This document shows positions 28,957 to 37,107 of a stretch of 64,000 bases of DNA, one piece after another (within the stretch, counting starts at the first letter, position 1; every line of letters begins with the position of its first letter). The stretch lies in assembly GCF_023715325.1 (NCBI RefSeq), contig NZ_JAMBNX010000004.1, positions 186,001-250,000 of the forward strand, in the 5' to 3' direction. Below the pieces are notes generated by a model. The model was not told where the DNA came from, did no database searches, and worked only from the letters and a program-made list of their open reading frames with translations. Source of the stretch: Agromyces mediolanus. GTDB taxonomy: Bacteria; Actinomycetota; Actinomycetes; Actinomycetales; Microbacteriaceae. The position numbers and the translations under genes are program-made.

Positions 28957-29426
28957 GCGGCACCCCCGCCGACCATGTCGAGGAAGTGGCGGTTGAACAT
29001 GATGCCCAGCACATTCCCGAAGGGATCGACGACCGAGGCCGTCACGAACCCTGGTCCGCGCTCGACGATCGGCTGATGCGGCGAGGCGCCGAGCTCGAGC
29101 AGCCGGGCGAGCACCGCCTCGACGTCGTCCACGTGCCAGTACGTGATCGGCTGGGCGGCGGGAGCGCCCGCATCGGGCGCGGGCCCAGGCGCGAAGCGGC
29201 GGTCGACGATGCCGAGCTCGTGCTGGAAGTCGCCCAGCCGGAACTCGACGTACACCGGAGGCGCCGGCTGCGGCGGGTTGAAGAAGTACGGCTCGACGCC
29301 GAGGAACTCCGTGTACCAGCGCTGCGCGGCGGCCACGTCGTCGGCGTACACGTTGACGGTGCTGAGCCCGCGCAGGGGCGCGGTGGTGGCCGGTCGGACG
29401 GTTGCGGACTGCTCGTTGATGCTCAT
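28953..29426 (-). CDS. VOC-family (glyoxalase/bleomycin-resistance-like) protein
   Basis: A 157-residue protein with two beta-alpha-beta-beta-beta modules. STVNVYADDVAAAQRWYTEFLGVEPYF opens the first and TYWHVDDVEAVLARLLELGASPHQPI the second. DPFGNVLGIMFNRHF carries the usual C-terminal metal-site region. The VOC fold serves glyoxalases, dioxygenases and drug-binding proteins, so function is open. A TAGCGT box (29433-29438) six bases before the ATG predicts a leaderless message. The WYL regulator is transcribed divergently and a palindrome lies between them. Confidence 0.8.
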   Translation of the reverse strand: MSINEQSATVRPATTAPLRGLSTVNVYADDVAAAQRWYTEFLGVEPYFFNPPQPAPPVYVEFRLGDFQHELGIVDRRFAPGPAPDAGAPAAQPITYWHVDDVEAVLARLLELGASPHQPIVERGPGFVTASVVDPFGNVLGIMFNRHFLDMVGGGAA

Positions 29427-29432
29427 AGCAGC

Positions 29433-29438
29433 ACGCTA
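29433..29438 (-). promoter_or_regulatory. -10 element of the leaderless VOC-ydeI operon
   Basis: TAGCGT (minus strand) ends six bases before the VOC ATG at 29426, so transcription would start at the ATG. Confidence 0.5.
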
Positions 29439-29444
29439 GGCGGC

Positions 29445-29469
29445 ATTGCGGAAGGTACGGTTCCGCAAT
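29445..29469. promoter_or_regulatory. Probable WYL-regulator operator
   Basis: ATTGCGGAA (29445-29453) and TTCCGCAAT (29461-29469) are perfect inverted 9-bp arms with a 7-bp spacer. The site lies in the divergent promoter between the VOC-ydeI operon and the WYL regulator gene, and is positioned to control both. Confidence 0.6.
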
Positions 29470-29487
29470 AGCTGGCAGACTGCAGAA

Positions 29488-30450
29488 ATGCTCGAACACT
29501 CGGTCCGGATGCTCCGCCTGCTCGCCCTGCTGCAGAGTCGCCGGGAGTGGTCCGGCGCCGAGCTGGCCGACCGCCTCGACGTCACCACCCGTACGGTCCG
29601 GAACGACATCGAGCGGCTCCGCATCCTCGGGTATCGCGTCGACTCCTCACCCGGCGTCGCCGGCGGCTACCGCCTCGCGGCCGGCAGTGCGCTGCCCCCG
29701 CTCCTCCTCGACGACGAAGAGGCCGTCGCCGTCGCCGTCGGGCTCCGCGCTGCCGCCGCAGGATCCGTCACCGGCATCGAGGAGGCCTCGCTACGAGCCC
29801 TCACGAAGCTCGAGCAGACCCTGCCGCCGCGTCTCCGCCACCGCGTCGACGCCCTCCGCGACGCCACCGTCTCCGCCGCCGGCGGCGGGCCGACCGTGGA
29901 CGCGACCGTGCTCGAACGCATCGCCGCAGCGGCCCGCGACCACGAACGCCTGCGCTTCACCTACGAGGCCGCCGACGGCACCGCGTCCGAGCGCCTCGTC
30001 GAACCGCACGGGCTCGTCTTCACCGGCCGCCGCTGGTACCTGCTCGCCTGGGATCTCGATCGCGAGGACTGGCGCAGCTTCCGCGCCGACCGCGTCGAAC
30101 CGGGCCAGCCCACGGCGCGGCGCTTCGTCCCCCGCGAGCCGCCGGAGGGCGGCGCGGCGGCGCACGTGCTGCGCGGCATCGGCTCCGCGAGCTGGCCGGT
30201 GCGCGCCCGCATCCGCTTCGACGTCCCGCAGGCCGAGCTGCTGCAGCACCTCGAACCACCGGCGGGACTCGTCACGCCGATCGATGCGCAGCACTGCCTC
30301 GTCGAGACCGGCTCGAACACCCTGCATGACCTCGCGGTCTACCTCGGCCGGCTCGGCCTGCCCTTCACGGTCGTCGACCCGCCCGAGCTCCGCGAGGTGA
30401 TCGCCGGGCTCGCCCGCACCTTCGCCGCGGCGAGCGCCGGCCCCGCCTGA
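29488..30450 (+). CDS. HTH-WYL family transcriptional regulator
   Basis: A 320-residue regulator. The N-terminal DeoR-like helix-turn-helix (LQSRREWSGAELADRLDVTTRTVRNDIERLRILGYRV) is followed by a WYL ligand-sensing domain (about 130-220, including GRRWYLLAWDLDREDWRSFRADRV) and a WCX C-terminal domain. Such proteins sense nucleic acids or small ligands. The palindrome at 29445-29469 is the likely operator. The ATG at 29488 has CAGACT six bases upstream. The gene ends only six bases before the convergent dehydrogenase gene, so no separate terminator is possible. Confidence 0.85.
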   Translation: MLEHSVRMLRLLALLQSRREWSGAELADRLDVTTRTVRNDIERLRILGYRVDSSPGVAGGYRLAAGSALPPLLLDDEEAVAVAVGLRAAAAGSVTGIEEASLRALTKLEQTLPPRLRHRVDALRDATVSAAGGGPTVDATVLERIAAAARDHERLRFTYEAADGTASERLVEPHGLVFTGRRWYLLAWDLDREDWRSFRADRVEPGQPTARRFVPREPPEGGAAAHVLRGIGSASWPVRARIRFDVPQAELLQHLEPPAGLVTPIDAQHCLVETGSNTLHDLAVYLGRLGLPFTVVDPPELREVIAGLARTFAAASAGPA

Positions 30451-30456
30451 GCCCGA

Positions 30457-31956
30457 TCAGTCGTGCCGCGGGAAGCCCAGGTCGACGCCGCCGTGACTCG
30501 GGTCGAGCCACCGCGAGGTGATCGCCTTCTCCTGCTGGAAGAACGCGAATCCCTGCGGCCCGTACGCCTTCGTGTCGCCGAAGAACGAGTCCTTCCAACC
30601 ACCGAAGGAGTGGTACGCGACCGGCACCGGGATCGGCACGTTGATGCCGACCATCCCGACCGTCACCTCCCGCTGGAAGCGCCGCGCAGCGCCGCCGTCG
30701 TTCGTGAAGATCGCGGTGCCGTTCCCGTACGGCGAACCGTTGATGAGCGCGAGCCCCTCCTCGTACCCGGCGACCCGCACGACCGACAGCACCGGCCCGA
30801 AGATCTCGTCGCGGTACACGGCCGACCCGGTCGGCACCCGGTCGACGAGCGTGGGCCCCAGCCAGAAGCCGTCCGCGTCGCCGTCGACCTCAGGGTCGCG
30901 CCCGTCGACGACGAGGGATGCCCCGTCCGCCACGGCCACGTCGAGATACCCGGCCACCTTGTCCCGGTGCTCCCGCGTGATCAGCGGACCCATGTCGCAG
31001 CCGCGGGTGCCGTCGCCGGTGCGCAGCCGCGCCATCCGCTCGGCGATCTTCGCGACGAGCTCGTCGGCGATCGAGTCGACCGCGACGAGCGCGGAGATCG
31101 CCATGCAGCGCTCGCCCGCCGACCCGAAGCCGGCGTTCACGGCGGCGTCGGCGGCGAGCTCGAGGTCGGCGTCGGGCAGCACCAGCATGTGGTTCTTCGC
31201 CCCGCCGAGCGCTTGCACCCGCTTGCCGTTCCGCGAGGCGGTCTCGAAGATGTACCGGGCGATCGGCGTCGAGCCGACGAAGGAGATCGACCGCACCTCG
31301 GGATGCTCGAGCAGCGTGTCGACCGCGACCTTGTCGCCGTGCACGACGTTCAGCACCCCGTCTGGGAGCCCGGCCTCCTGCAGCAGCCGCGCGAGCCAGA
31401 CCGCGGCGCTCGGATCCTTCTCGCTCGGCTTCAGCACCACCGTGTTGCCGCTCGCGATCGCGATGGGGAAGAACCACAGCGGCACCATCGCGGGGAAGTT
31501 GAACGGGCTGATGATGCCGACCACGCCGAGCGGCTGCCGCACGGTGTAGACGTCGATGCCGGTCGACGCGTTCTCGGAGTACTCGCCCTTCGTGTACGCG
31601 GGCATCGCGCACGCCAGCTCGACGACCTCGAGGCCGCGGGCGATCTCGCCGGCGGCGTCGCCGAGCACCTTGCCGTGCTCGCTCGTGAGGATCGCGGCGA
31701 GCTCGTCGCTGCGCGCCGCCAGCAGCTCCCGGAAGCGGAACATGATCTGCTGCCGCTTCGCGATCGACACCTCGCGCCAGGCGGGGAAGGCGCGCGCCGC
31801 GGCATCCACGGCGGTGTCCACATCGGATGCCTCGGCGAACCGCACCCGGCGCGCGACGACGCCGCGGGCCGGATCGTAGACCGGCCCCGTGCGTTCCCCC
31901 ACCCCGCTCGTCGCGGCCCCGCCGATCCAGTGCTCGACGAACTCGAGCTCACTCAT
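30457..31956 (-). CDS. mmsA: CoA-acylating (methyl)malonate-semialdehyde dehydrogenase
   Basis: A 499-residue ALDH-superfamily enzyme. It oxidises malonate semialdehyde or methylmalonate semialdehyde with NAD+ and CoA to acetyl-CoA or propionyl-CoA, releasing CO2. SPFNFPAMVPLWFFPIAIA and FVGSTPIARYIF form the NAD site. The catalytic Cys284 lies in GERCMAIS. The general-base Glu of ordinary aldehyde dehydrogenases is replaced in LGGAKNH, the signature of the MMSDH type. It is the last gene of the operon starting at 36923. Its ATG overlaps the aminotransferase stop codon. Here it would finish beta-alanine or beta-aminoisobutyrate breakdown. Confidence 0.92.
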   Translation of the reverse strand: MSELEFVEHWIGGAATSGVGERTGPVYDPARGVVARRVRFAEASDVDTAVDAAARAFPAWREVSIAKRQQIMFRFRELLAARSDELAAILTSEHGKVLGDAAGEIARGLEVVELACAMPAYTKGEYSENASTGIDVYTVRQPLGVVGIISPFNFPAMVPLWFFPIAIASGNTVVLKPSEKDPSAAVWLARLLQEAGLPDGVLNVVHGDKVAVDTLLEHPEVRSISFVGSTPIARYIFETASRNGKRVQALGGAKNHMLVLPDADLELAADAAVNAGFGSAGERCMAISALVAVDSIADELVAKIAERMARLRTGDGTRGCDMGPLITREHRDKVAGYLDVAVADGASLVVDGRDPEVDGDADGFWLGPTLVDRVPTGSAVYRDEIFGPVLSVVRVAGYEEGLALINGSPYGNGTAIFTNDGGAARRFQREVTVGMVGINVPIPVPVAYHSFGGWKDSFFGDTKAYGPQGFAFFQQEKAITSRWLDPSHGGVDLGFPRHD

Positions 31957-33293
31957 GATGCGCCTCCCATCGCGCTCAGCACCTCGTCGTAGATCGCCAT
32001 CGCCTCGGCCACCTCGTCGGCGGTCACGACGCACGGCGGCACGACGTGGATGCGGTTGTCCTGGATGAACGGCAGCAGCCCGCGCGCGAGCAGCGCCGCC
32101 TTGAGCTCACCCATCGCCACGGCGGGCAGCGGCTCGCGCGTCTCGCGATCGGCGACGAGCTCCATCGCCCAGAACACGCCCTCGCCGCGCACCTCGCCGA
32201 TCGCCCCGTGCCGTTCGGCGAGCTCGGCGAGCCCCGGCCCGATGGCCGTCTCACCGATCGCGCGCGCGTGCTCGACGATGCCCTCCGAGGCCATCGCGTC
32301 GAGCGTCGCGACGATGGAGGCCATCGCGAGCGGATGCCCCGAGTAGGTCAGTCCGCCCGGGAACACCCGCTCGTCGAAGCCCGCCGCGATCGGTTCGTCG
32401 ATGATCACCCCGCCGGCCGGCACGTAGCCCGAGTTCACGCCCTTCGCGAAGGTGATGAGGTCGGGCCGCACCTCGTAGCCGTCGAAGGCGAACCACCGGC
32501 CGGTGCGGCCGAAGCCCGCCATCACCTCGTCGAGGATCAGCAGGATCCCGTGCCGGTCGCAGAGCTCCCGCACGCCGGCGAGGTAGCCGGGCGGTGGCAC
32601 GAGCACCCCGGCGGTGCCGGGCACCGTCTCGAGCAGCACCGCCGCGATCGTCTGCGGCCCCTCGGACTCGATCACCCGGCGCAGGTGCTGCAGGGCGCGC
32701 TCGCACTCCTCCTCCGGACTCCGCGCCCAGAACTCCGAGCGGTAGAGGTACGGACCGAAGAAGTGCACGTGCCCACGGGCGAACTCGTTCGGCACCCGCC
32801 GCCAGTCGCCGGTCGAGACGATCGCCGCCCCGGTGTTGCCGTGGTACGAGCGGTACGTCGAGAGGATCTTGTCGCGCCCCGTCGTGAGCCGGGCGAGGCG
32901 GATCGCGTTCTCGTTCGCGTCGGCACCGCCGTTCGTGAAGAACACCCGGCGGAAGCCCTCGGGCGCGCGGTCGACGATCCGCTTCGCGGCTTCGCCGCGG
33001 GCGAGGTTCACGGTGGCGGGGGCGACGGTCGTGAGCAGCTCGGCCTGCTCCCGGATCGCCGAGACGACGGCGGGATGCTGGTGGCCGATGTTGACGTTCA
33101 CGAGCTGGCTGGAGAAGTCCAGGTACTCGACGCCGGCATGGTCCCAGACGCGGCATCCACGCCCCGAGGCGATGACGAGCGACGAGGTCTGCGCCTGCGC
33201 CGACCAGGAGTGGAAGACATGCGCGCGGTCGAGCTCGCGCGCGAGCTCGTCGGTGCCGTCGGTGAGATCGGCCTCGGGGCCAGGATCGGTCAT
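31953..33293 (-). CDS. Class III aminotransferase (beta-alanine/omega-amino acid type)
   Basis: A 446-residue PLP enzyme. FTNGGADANENAIRLAR binds the cofactor phosphate region, Asp255 in LILDEVMAGFGRTG contacts the pyridine nitrogen, and Lys284 in TFAKGVNSGYVP forms the Schiff base. In this setting it is expected to transfer the amino group of beta-alanine or 3-aminoisobutyrate to pyruvate or 2-oxoglutarate, giving the semialdehyde used by the next enzyme. Both neighbours are on the same strand, with a 4-bp overlap downstream and a 19-bp gap to the LLM gene upstream. The amino acceptor is not readable from sequence. Confidence 0.9.
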   Translation of the reverse strand: MTDPGPEADLTDGTDELARELDRAHVFHSWSAQAQTSSLVIASGRGCRVWDHAGVEYLDFSSQLVNVNIGHQHPAVVSAIREQAELLTTVAPATVNLARGEAAKRIVDRAPEGFRRVFFTNGGADANENAIRLARLTTGRDKILSTYRSYHGNTGAAIVSTGDWRRVPNEFARGHVHFFGPYLYRSEFWARSPEEECERALQHLRRVIESEGPQTIAAVLLETVPGTAGVLVPPPGYLAGVRELCDRHGILLILDEVMAGFGRTGRWFAFDGYEVRPDLITFAKGVNSGYVPAGGVIIDEPIAAGFDERVFPGGLTYSGHPLAMASIVATLDAMASEGIVEHARAIGETAIGPGLAELAERHGAIGEVRGEGVFWAMELVADRETREPLPAVAMGELKAALLARGLLPFIQDNRIHVVPPCVVTADEVAEAMAIYDEVLSAMGGAS

Positions 33294-33312
33294 GGTGGGC
33301 TCCGTTCGGTGA

Positions 33313-34329
33313 TCAGCGCTTCGCGACGAGGTGCTCGCGGAGCGCCGGGATCACCTGCTCGCCGTAGACGCGCAGGGTCTCCTCCTTGTTGTCGTGCTGC
33401 AGGTAGCCGGCGAACTGGTCGACGCCGAGCTCGGCGAGCCGCTGCAGCTTCTCGATGTGCTCCTCTGCCGAGCCGAGCAGGCAGAAGCGCTCCACGATCT
33501 CGTCGGGAACGAAGTCGACGTGGTCGTTGGACGCGCGGCCGTGGCTGTTGTAGTCGTAGCCCTCCCGCCCGCGGATGTACTCCGTCAGCGCCTCCGGCAC
33601 CTGCCCGTGCTCGCCGTAGCGGGCGACGAGGTCGGCGACGTGGTTGCCGACCATGCCGCCGAACCAGCGGCACTGCTCGCGCATGTGCTCGCGGTCGTCG
33701 CCGATGTACATGGGCGCCGCGACGCAGAACGCGATCTCGTCGGGGTCTCGCCCGGCGGCCTCGGCGGCGTTCCGCACCGTGCGGATCATCCACGCCGCGA
33801 TGTCGAGGTCGGCGAGCTGCAGGATGAACCCGTCGCCCACCTCTCCGGCGAGCTTCAGCGCCATCGGCCCGTACGCCGCGACCCACACGTCGAGCCGGGA
33901 GCCGAGCGACCAGGGGAACTGCAGCGTCGCGCCGTTGAACTCCACGGCGCGCGAGTTCGCGAGCTCGCGGATGACGTGGATCGACTCGCGCAGCTCGGCC
34001 ATCGTGGTCGGCTTGCCGTTCGTGACCCGCACGGCCGAGTCGCCCCGGCCGATGCCGCAGATCGTGCGGTTGCCGTACATCTCGTTGAGCGTCGCGAAGA
34101 CGCTCGCCGTGACCGTCCAGTCGCGGGTCGCCGGGTTCGTGACGAACGGCCCGACGATCACCCGCCGGGTCTCCGCGAGGATCTGGGAGTGGATGACGTA
34201 CGGCTCCTCCCAGAGCAGGTGCGAGTCGAACGTCCACACGTGCGAGAAGCCGAACTGCTCGGCGAGCTTCGCGAGGTGCACGGTCCGCGATGCGGGCGGG
34301 TTGGTCTGCAGGACGACGCCGAAGTCCAT
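33313..34329 (-). CDS. LLM-class F420-dependent oxidoreductase-like protein (TIGR03842/CPS_4043-like)
   Basis: A 338-residue luciferase-like TIM-barrel protein. FGVVLQTNPPASRTVHLAKLAEQFGFSHVWTFDSHLLWEEPYV and GIGRGDSAVRV carry the family's flavin/F420 site layout. I place it in the CPS_4043-like group, commonly found next to dihydropyrimidinase genes. Its reaction is unknown; because the operon lacks a recognisable dihydropyrimidine dehydrogenase, it is the best candidate for the first redox step, as F420 or FMN enzyme. The ATG has GGAGG eight bases upstream. A repeat array separates it from the hydantoinase gene. Confidence 0.8.
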   Translation of the reverse strand: MDFGVVLQTNPPASRTVHLAKLAEQFGFSHVWTFDSHLLWEEPYVIHSQILAETRRVIVGPFVTNPATRDWTVTASVFATLNEMYGNRTICGIGRGDSAVRVTNGKPTTMAELRESIHVIRELANSRAVEFNGATLQFPWSLGSRLDVWVAAYGPMALKLAGEVGDGFILQLADLDIAAWMIRTVRNAAEAAGRDPDEIAFCVAAPMYIGDDREHMREQCRWFGGMVGNHVADLVARYGEHGQVPEALTEYIRGREGYDYNSHGRASNDHVDFVPDEIVERFCLLGSAEEHIEKLQRLAELGVDQFAGYLQHDNKEETLRVYGEQVIPALREHLVAKR

Positions 34330-34352
34330 CGGTGGTGCCTCCGTTCTTCGTT

Positions 34353-34440
34353 GGTTCCCTGAGCTTGGTCCCCTGAGCCTGTCGAAGGGCCCTGGTTCCC
34401 TGAGCCTGTCGAAGGGGCGCTTCGACGAGCTCAGCGAACC
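34353..34440. repeat. REP-like array (GGTTCCCTGAGCCTGTCGAA type)
   Basis: Two to three direct partial copies are followed by one inverted copy (CTTCGACGAGCTCAGCGAACC-like) in the gap between the hydantoinase and LLM genes. Motifs of this kind are common intergenic palindromic repeats in Microbacteriaceae and relatives. A hairpin here could set the ratio of upstream to downstream mRNA. Confidence 0.85.
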
Positions 34441-34445
34441 ACTCC

Positions 34446-35909
34446 TCAACTCACGTAACTCGACAGCCCCCGTTTCACGTAGCGGCCGTCGCCCTTGCGG
34501 CCGAGGTATTCGTTCCCCTCGACGACGACCCTGCCCCGGGACAGCACGACGTCGACGTGCCCGTCGACCTCGAAGCCCTCCCACGCGGAGTGGTCCATGT
34601 TCATGTGGTGGGTGCGCCCGGTCGGGTTGCCCTGCTCGTCGACCGGCATGCCGATCGTCGTGCGCCCGTCCGGGTCGTAGACGACGAGGTCCGCGTCGGC
34701 CCCCGGCTGGATCGCGCCCTTGCGGCCGGCGAGCCCGAACATCCGCGCCGGCGTCGTGCTCGTGAGCTCGACCCAGCGCTCGAGCGTGAGCTCGCCGGTG
34801 ACGACGCCCTGGTACATGAGGTCCATGCGGTGCTCGACCGAGCCGATCCCGTTCGGGATCTTGCGGAAGTCGCCGAGCCCGAGCTCCTTCTGGTCCTTCA
34901 TGCAGAACGGGCAGTGGTCGGTGGAGACCATCTGCAGGTCGTTCGTGCGCAGCGCCTGCCACATCGCGTCCTGGTGGCGCTCCTCTCGGCTGCGCAGCGG
35001 CGTCGAGCACACCCACTTCGCGCCCTCGAAGGCGCCCCACTGCTCGCTCGAGGCGCCGAGCTGCTCCTCCAGCGAGAGGTAGAGGTACTGCGGACAGGTC
35101 TCACCGAACACGTGCTGCCCGCGGTCCCGCGCCCAGGCGAGCTGCTCGACCGCCTGCTTCGCCGAGACGTGCACGACGTAGAGCGGGGCGCCGGTGAGCT
35201 TCGCGAGCATGATGGCGCGGTGTGTGGCCTCCTCCTCCATCTCCCAGGCACGGGCGATGCCGTGGAAATACGGGTCGGTCTTGCGCTGCTCGACGAGCTG
35301 CTCGGCGAGCACGTCGATCGCCGGCCCGTTCTCGGCGTGCATCATCGTGAGCATGCCGGTCTCGCGGGAGACCTGCATGGCCCGCAGCACCTGCGCGTCG
35401 TCGGAGTAGAACACGCCGGGGTAGGCCATGAAGAGCTTGAAGCTCGTGATGCCCTCGTCGGGCAGCTTCCGCATGGCCTGGAGGGATGCCTCGTCCACGC
35501 CGCCGATGATCTGGTGGAAGCCGTAGTCGATGGCGCACTGGCCTGCCGCCTTCTCGTGCCACGCGGCGAGCCCGTCCTCGACGCGTTCCCCGTACCGTTG
35601 CACGGCGAAGTCGATGATCGTCGTGGTGCCGCCGTGCGCGGCCGCCCGGGTGCCGGTCTCGAAGGTGTCCGAGGCCTCGGTGCCGCCGAAGGGCAGCTGC
35701 ATGTGGGTGTGCGCGTCGATGCCGCCGGGGATGACGTACTTGCCGTTCGCGTCGATCACCCGGTCGACGGAGCCGGCGAGGTCGGCGCCGAGGAGGGCGC
35801 TGCCGGGCTCCAGCACGGCGACGATGCGCTCGCCGTCGATGAGCACGTCGGCGGCGCCGCGCCCGGTCGCGCCGACGACGGTGCCGCCCGTGATGAGGGT
35901 CGTGGTCAT
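34446..35909 (-). CDS. hydA: Dihydropyrimidinase / hydantoinase
   Basis: A 487-residue binuclear-zinc amidohydrolase that opens 5,6-dihydrouracil, dihydrothymine or 5-substituted hydantoins to N-carbamoyl amino acids. Metal ligands are all visible: His67 and His69 (DAHTHMQLP), the carboxylated Lys158 (TSFKLFMAYPG), His191 (MMHAENG), His247 (YVVHVSAKQ) and Asp331 (STDHCPF). Length and order match the family. The gene sits downstream of the carbamoyl-amide hydrolase gene and upstream of the LLM gene, with REP arrays on both sides. Physiological substrate (pyrimidine or hydantoin) is inferred from the operon, which favours pyrimidines. Confidence 0.95.
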   Translation of the reverse strand: MTTTLITGGTVVGATGRGAADVLIDGERIVAVLEPGSALLGADLAGSVDRVIDANGKYVIPGGIDAHTHMQLPFGGTEASDTFETGTRAAAHGGTTTIIDFAVQRYGERVEDGLAAWHEKAAGQCAIDYGFHQIIGGVDEASLQAMRKLPDEGITSFKLFMAYPGVFYSDDAQVLRAMQVSRETGMLTMMHAENGPAIDVLAEQLVEQRKTDPYFHGIARAWEMEEEATHRAIMLAKLTGAPLYVVHVSAKQAVEQLAWARDRGQHVFGETCPQYLYLSLEEQLGASSEQWGAFEGAKWVCSTPLRSREERHQDAMWQALRTNDLQMVSTDHCPFCMKDQKELGLGDFRKIPNGIGSVEHRMDLMYQGVVTGELTLERWVELTSTTPARMFGLAGRKGAIQPGADADLVVYDPDGRTTIGMPVDEQGNPTGRTHHMNMDHSAWEGFEVDGHVDVVLSRGRVVVEGNEYLGRKGDGRYVKRGLSSYVS

Positions 35910-35915
35910 GGTCCT

Positions 35916-36068
35916 GGCTCCCTGAGCTGGTCGAAGGGCTGCTGGTCGAAGGGATGCTGCGTCACGATGCTGGTTCCCTGAGCTTGTCGAAGGGCTGCTG
36001 CGTCACGATGCTGGTTCCCTGAGCTGGTCGAAGGGATGGCCGTCGAACGGGCGGCTGTCGAAGGGCGG
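35916..36068. repeat. REP-like array upstream of the hydantoinase gene
   Basis: Three to four copies of the CCCTGAGCTNGTCGAAGGG motif, plus a repeated GATGCTGCGTCACGATGCTG segment, fill the gap between the nitrilase and hydantoinase genes. No gene is present. Confidence 0.85.
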
Positions 36069-36074
36069 CGCGGG

Positions 36075-36923
36075 TCACGGCTGCGCGATGCGGGTGTACG
36101 AGTCGGGCCGGCGGTCGCGGTAGAACTGCCAGTCGTCGCGCATCTGCCGCACCATGTCGAGGTCGAGGTCGCGCACGAGGATCTCCTCGTGCTCGCCCGA
36201 GCCGCGCTCGCCGACGAAGTTGCCGCGCGGGTCGATGACCTGGCTCGTACCGTAGAAGTCGACGGCGAGCTCGCCGTACTCGTTGTCCTCGCGCCCGACG
36301 CGGTTGGGCTGCAGCACGAAGTACCCGTTCGCGACTGCGGCGCAGGGCCCCTCGACCTCCCACAGCCGGTTCGAGAGTCCGGGCTTCGTCGCGTTCGGGT
36401 TGAACACCATGTGCGCGTCGTTCAGGCCGAGCTCCCGCCACCCCTCGGGGAAGTGCCGGTCGTAGCAGATGTACATGCCGATGCGGCCGACCGCGCTGTC
36501 GAAGACGGGATACCCGAGGTTACCCGGCCGGAAGTAGAACTTCTCCCAGAAGCGATCGAGGTGCGGCAGATGGTGCTTGCGGTACTTGCCGAGGATCGCC
36601 CCGTCGGCGTCGACGAGCACCGAGGTGTTGTAGTACACCCCCGTCTCGGCCTCCTCGTAGATCGGCAGCACCATGACGGTGCCGAGTTCCTTCGCGACCG
36701 CGGCGAAGCGCTGCACGATCGGCCCGTCGGCCTGCTCCGCGAAGCGGTAGTACTTCTGCTCCTGCGTGATGCCGAAGTAGGGCCCGTAGAAGAGCTCCTG
36801 GAAGCAGATCACCTCCGCGCCCTGCCCCGCGGCATCCCGCGCGAACTGCTCGTGCTTGTCGAGCATGGACGCCTTGTCTCCGGTCCAGCTCGTCTGCGTG
36901 ATCGCCGCTCGAACGATGGTCAT
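36075..36923 (-). CDS. Nitrilase-superfamily beta-ureidopropionase / N-carbamoyl amidase
   Basis: A 282-residue carbon-nitrogen hydrolase. The Glu-Lys-Cys triad is Glu43 (CFQELFYGPYF), Lys116 (KYRKHHLPH) and Cys153 (MYICYDRHFPE). The RFWEKFYFRPG segment is typical of beta-ureidopropionase or N-carbamoylputrescine amidase-like members. In this operon it should hydrolyse N-carbamoyl-beta-alanine (or its 2-methyl analogue) to the beta-amino acid, CO2 and ammonia. The ATG follows a strong GGAGG. It is the first gene of the catabolic operon, which runs to 30457 on the minus strand. Confidence 0.9.
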   Translation of the reverse strand: MTIVRAAITQTSWTGDKASMLDKHEQFARDAAGQGAEVICFQELFYGPYFGITQEQKYYRFAEQADGPIVQRFAAVAKELGTVMVLPIYEEAETGVYYNTSVLVDADGAILGKYRKHHLPHLDRFWEKFYFRPGNLGYPVFDSAVGRIGMYICYDRHFPEGWRELGLNDAHMVFNPNATKPGLSNRLWEVEGPCAAVANGYFVLQPNRVGREDNEYGELAVDFYGTSQVIDPRGNFVGERGSGEHEEILVRDLDLDMVRQMRDDWQFYRDRRPDSYTRIAQP

Positions 36924-37012
36924 GCTGCCTCCTGCCGCACGTCGTCGTGCACTCGTGGCTCATGGTTCCTGTTCGGCTCATCCTCTCCCGAGGCGCCGTT
37001 TCGGGCAATGGA

Positions 37013-37028
37013 TTGCTCGGATGAGCAA
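37013..37028. promoter_or_regulatory. Palindrome between the pyrimidine-type operon and cofD
   Basis: TTGCTC-GGAT-GAGCAA is a perfect 6-4-6 inverted repeat about 90 bp upstream of the nitrilase start and 80 bp upstream of cofD. It may be an operator; no regulator gene is adjacent. Confidence 0.4.
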
Positions 37029-37095
37029 CGCGGAACCGGCGCGCACGGTGGCGGGAAGGCAGTGGATGCGAGGCGGACGTGCACGCCGCTCCGCC

Positions 37096-37107
37096 TACGC
37101 TGGAACG
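37096..37107 (+). promoter_or_regulatory. -10 element of a leaderless cofD transcript
   Basis: TACGCT (37096-37101) ends six bases before the cofD GTG at 37108, so transcription is predicted to begin at the start codon. Confidence 0.5.
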
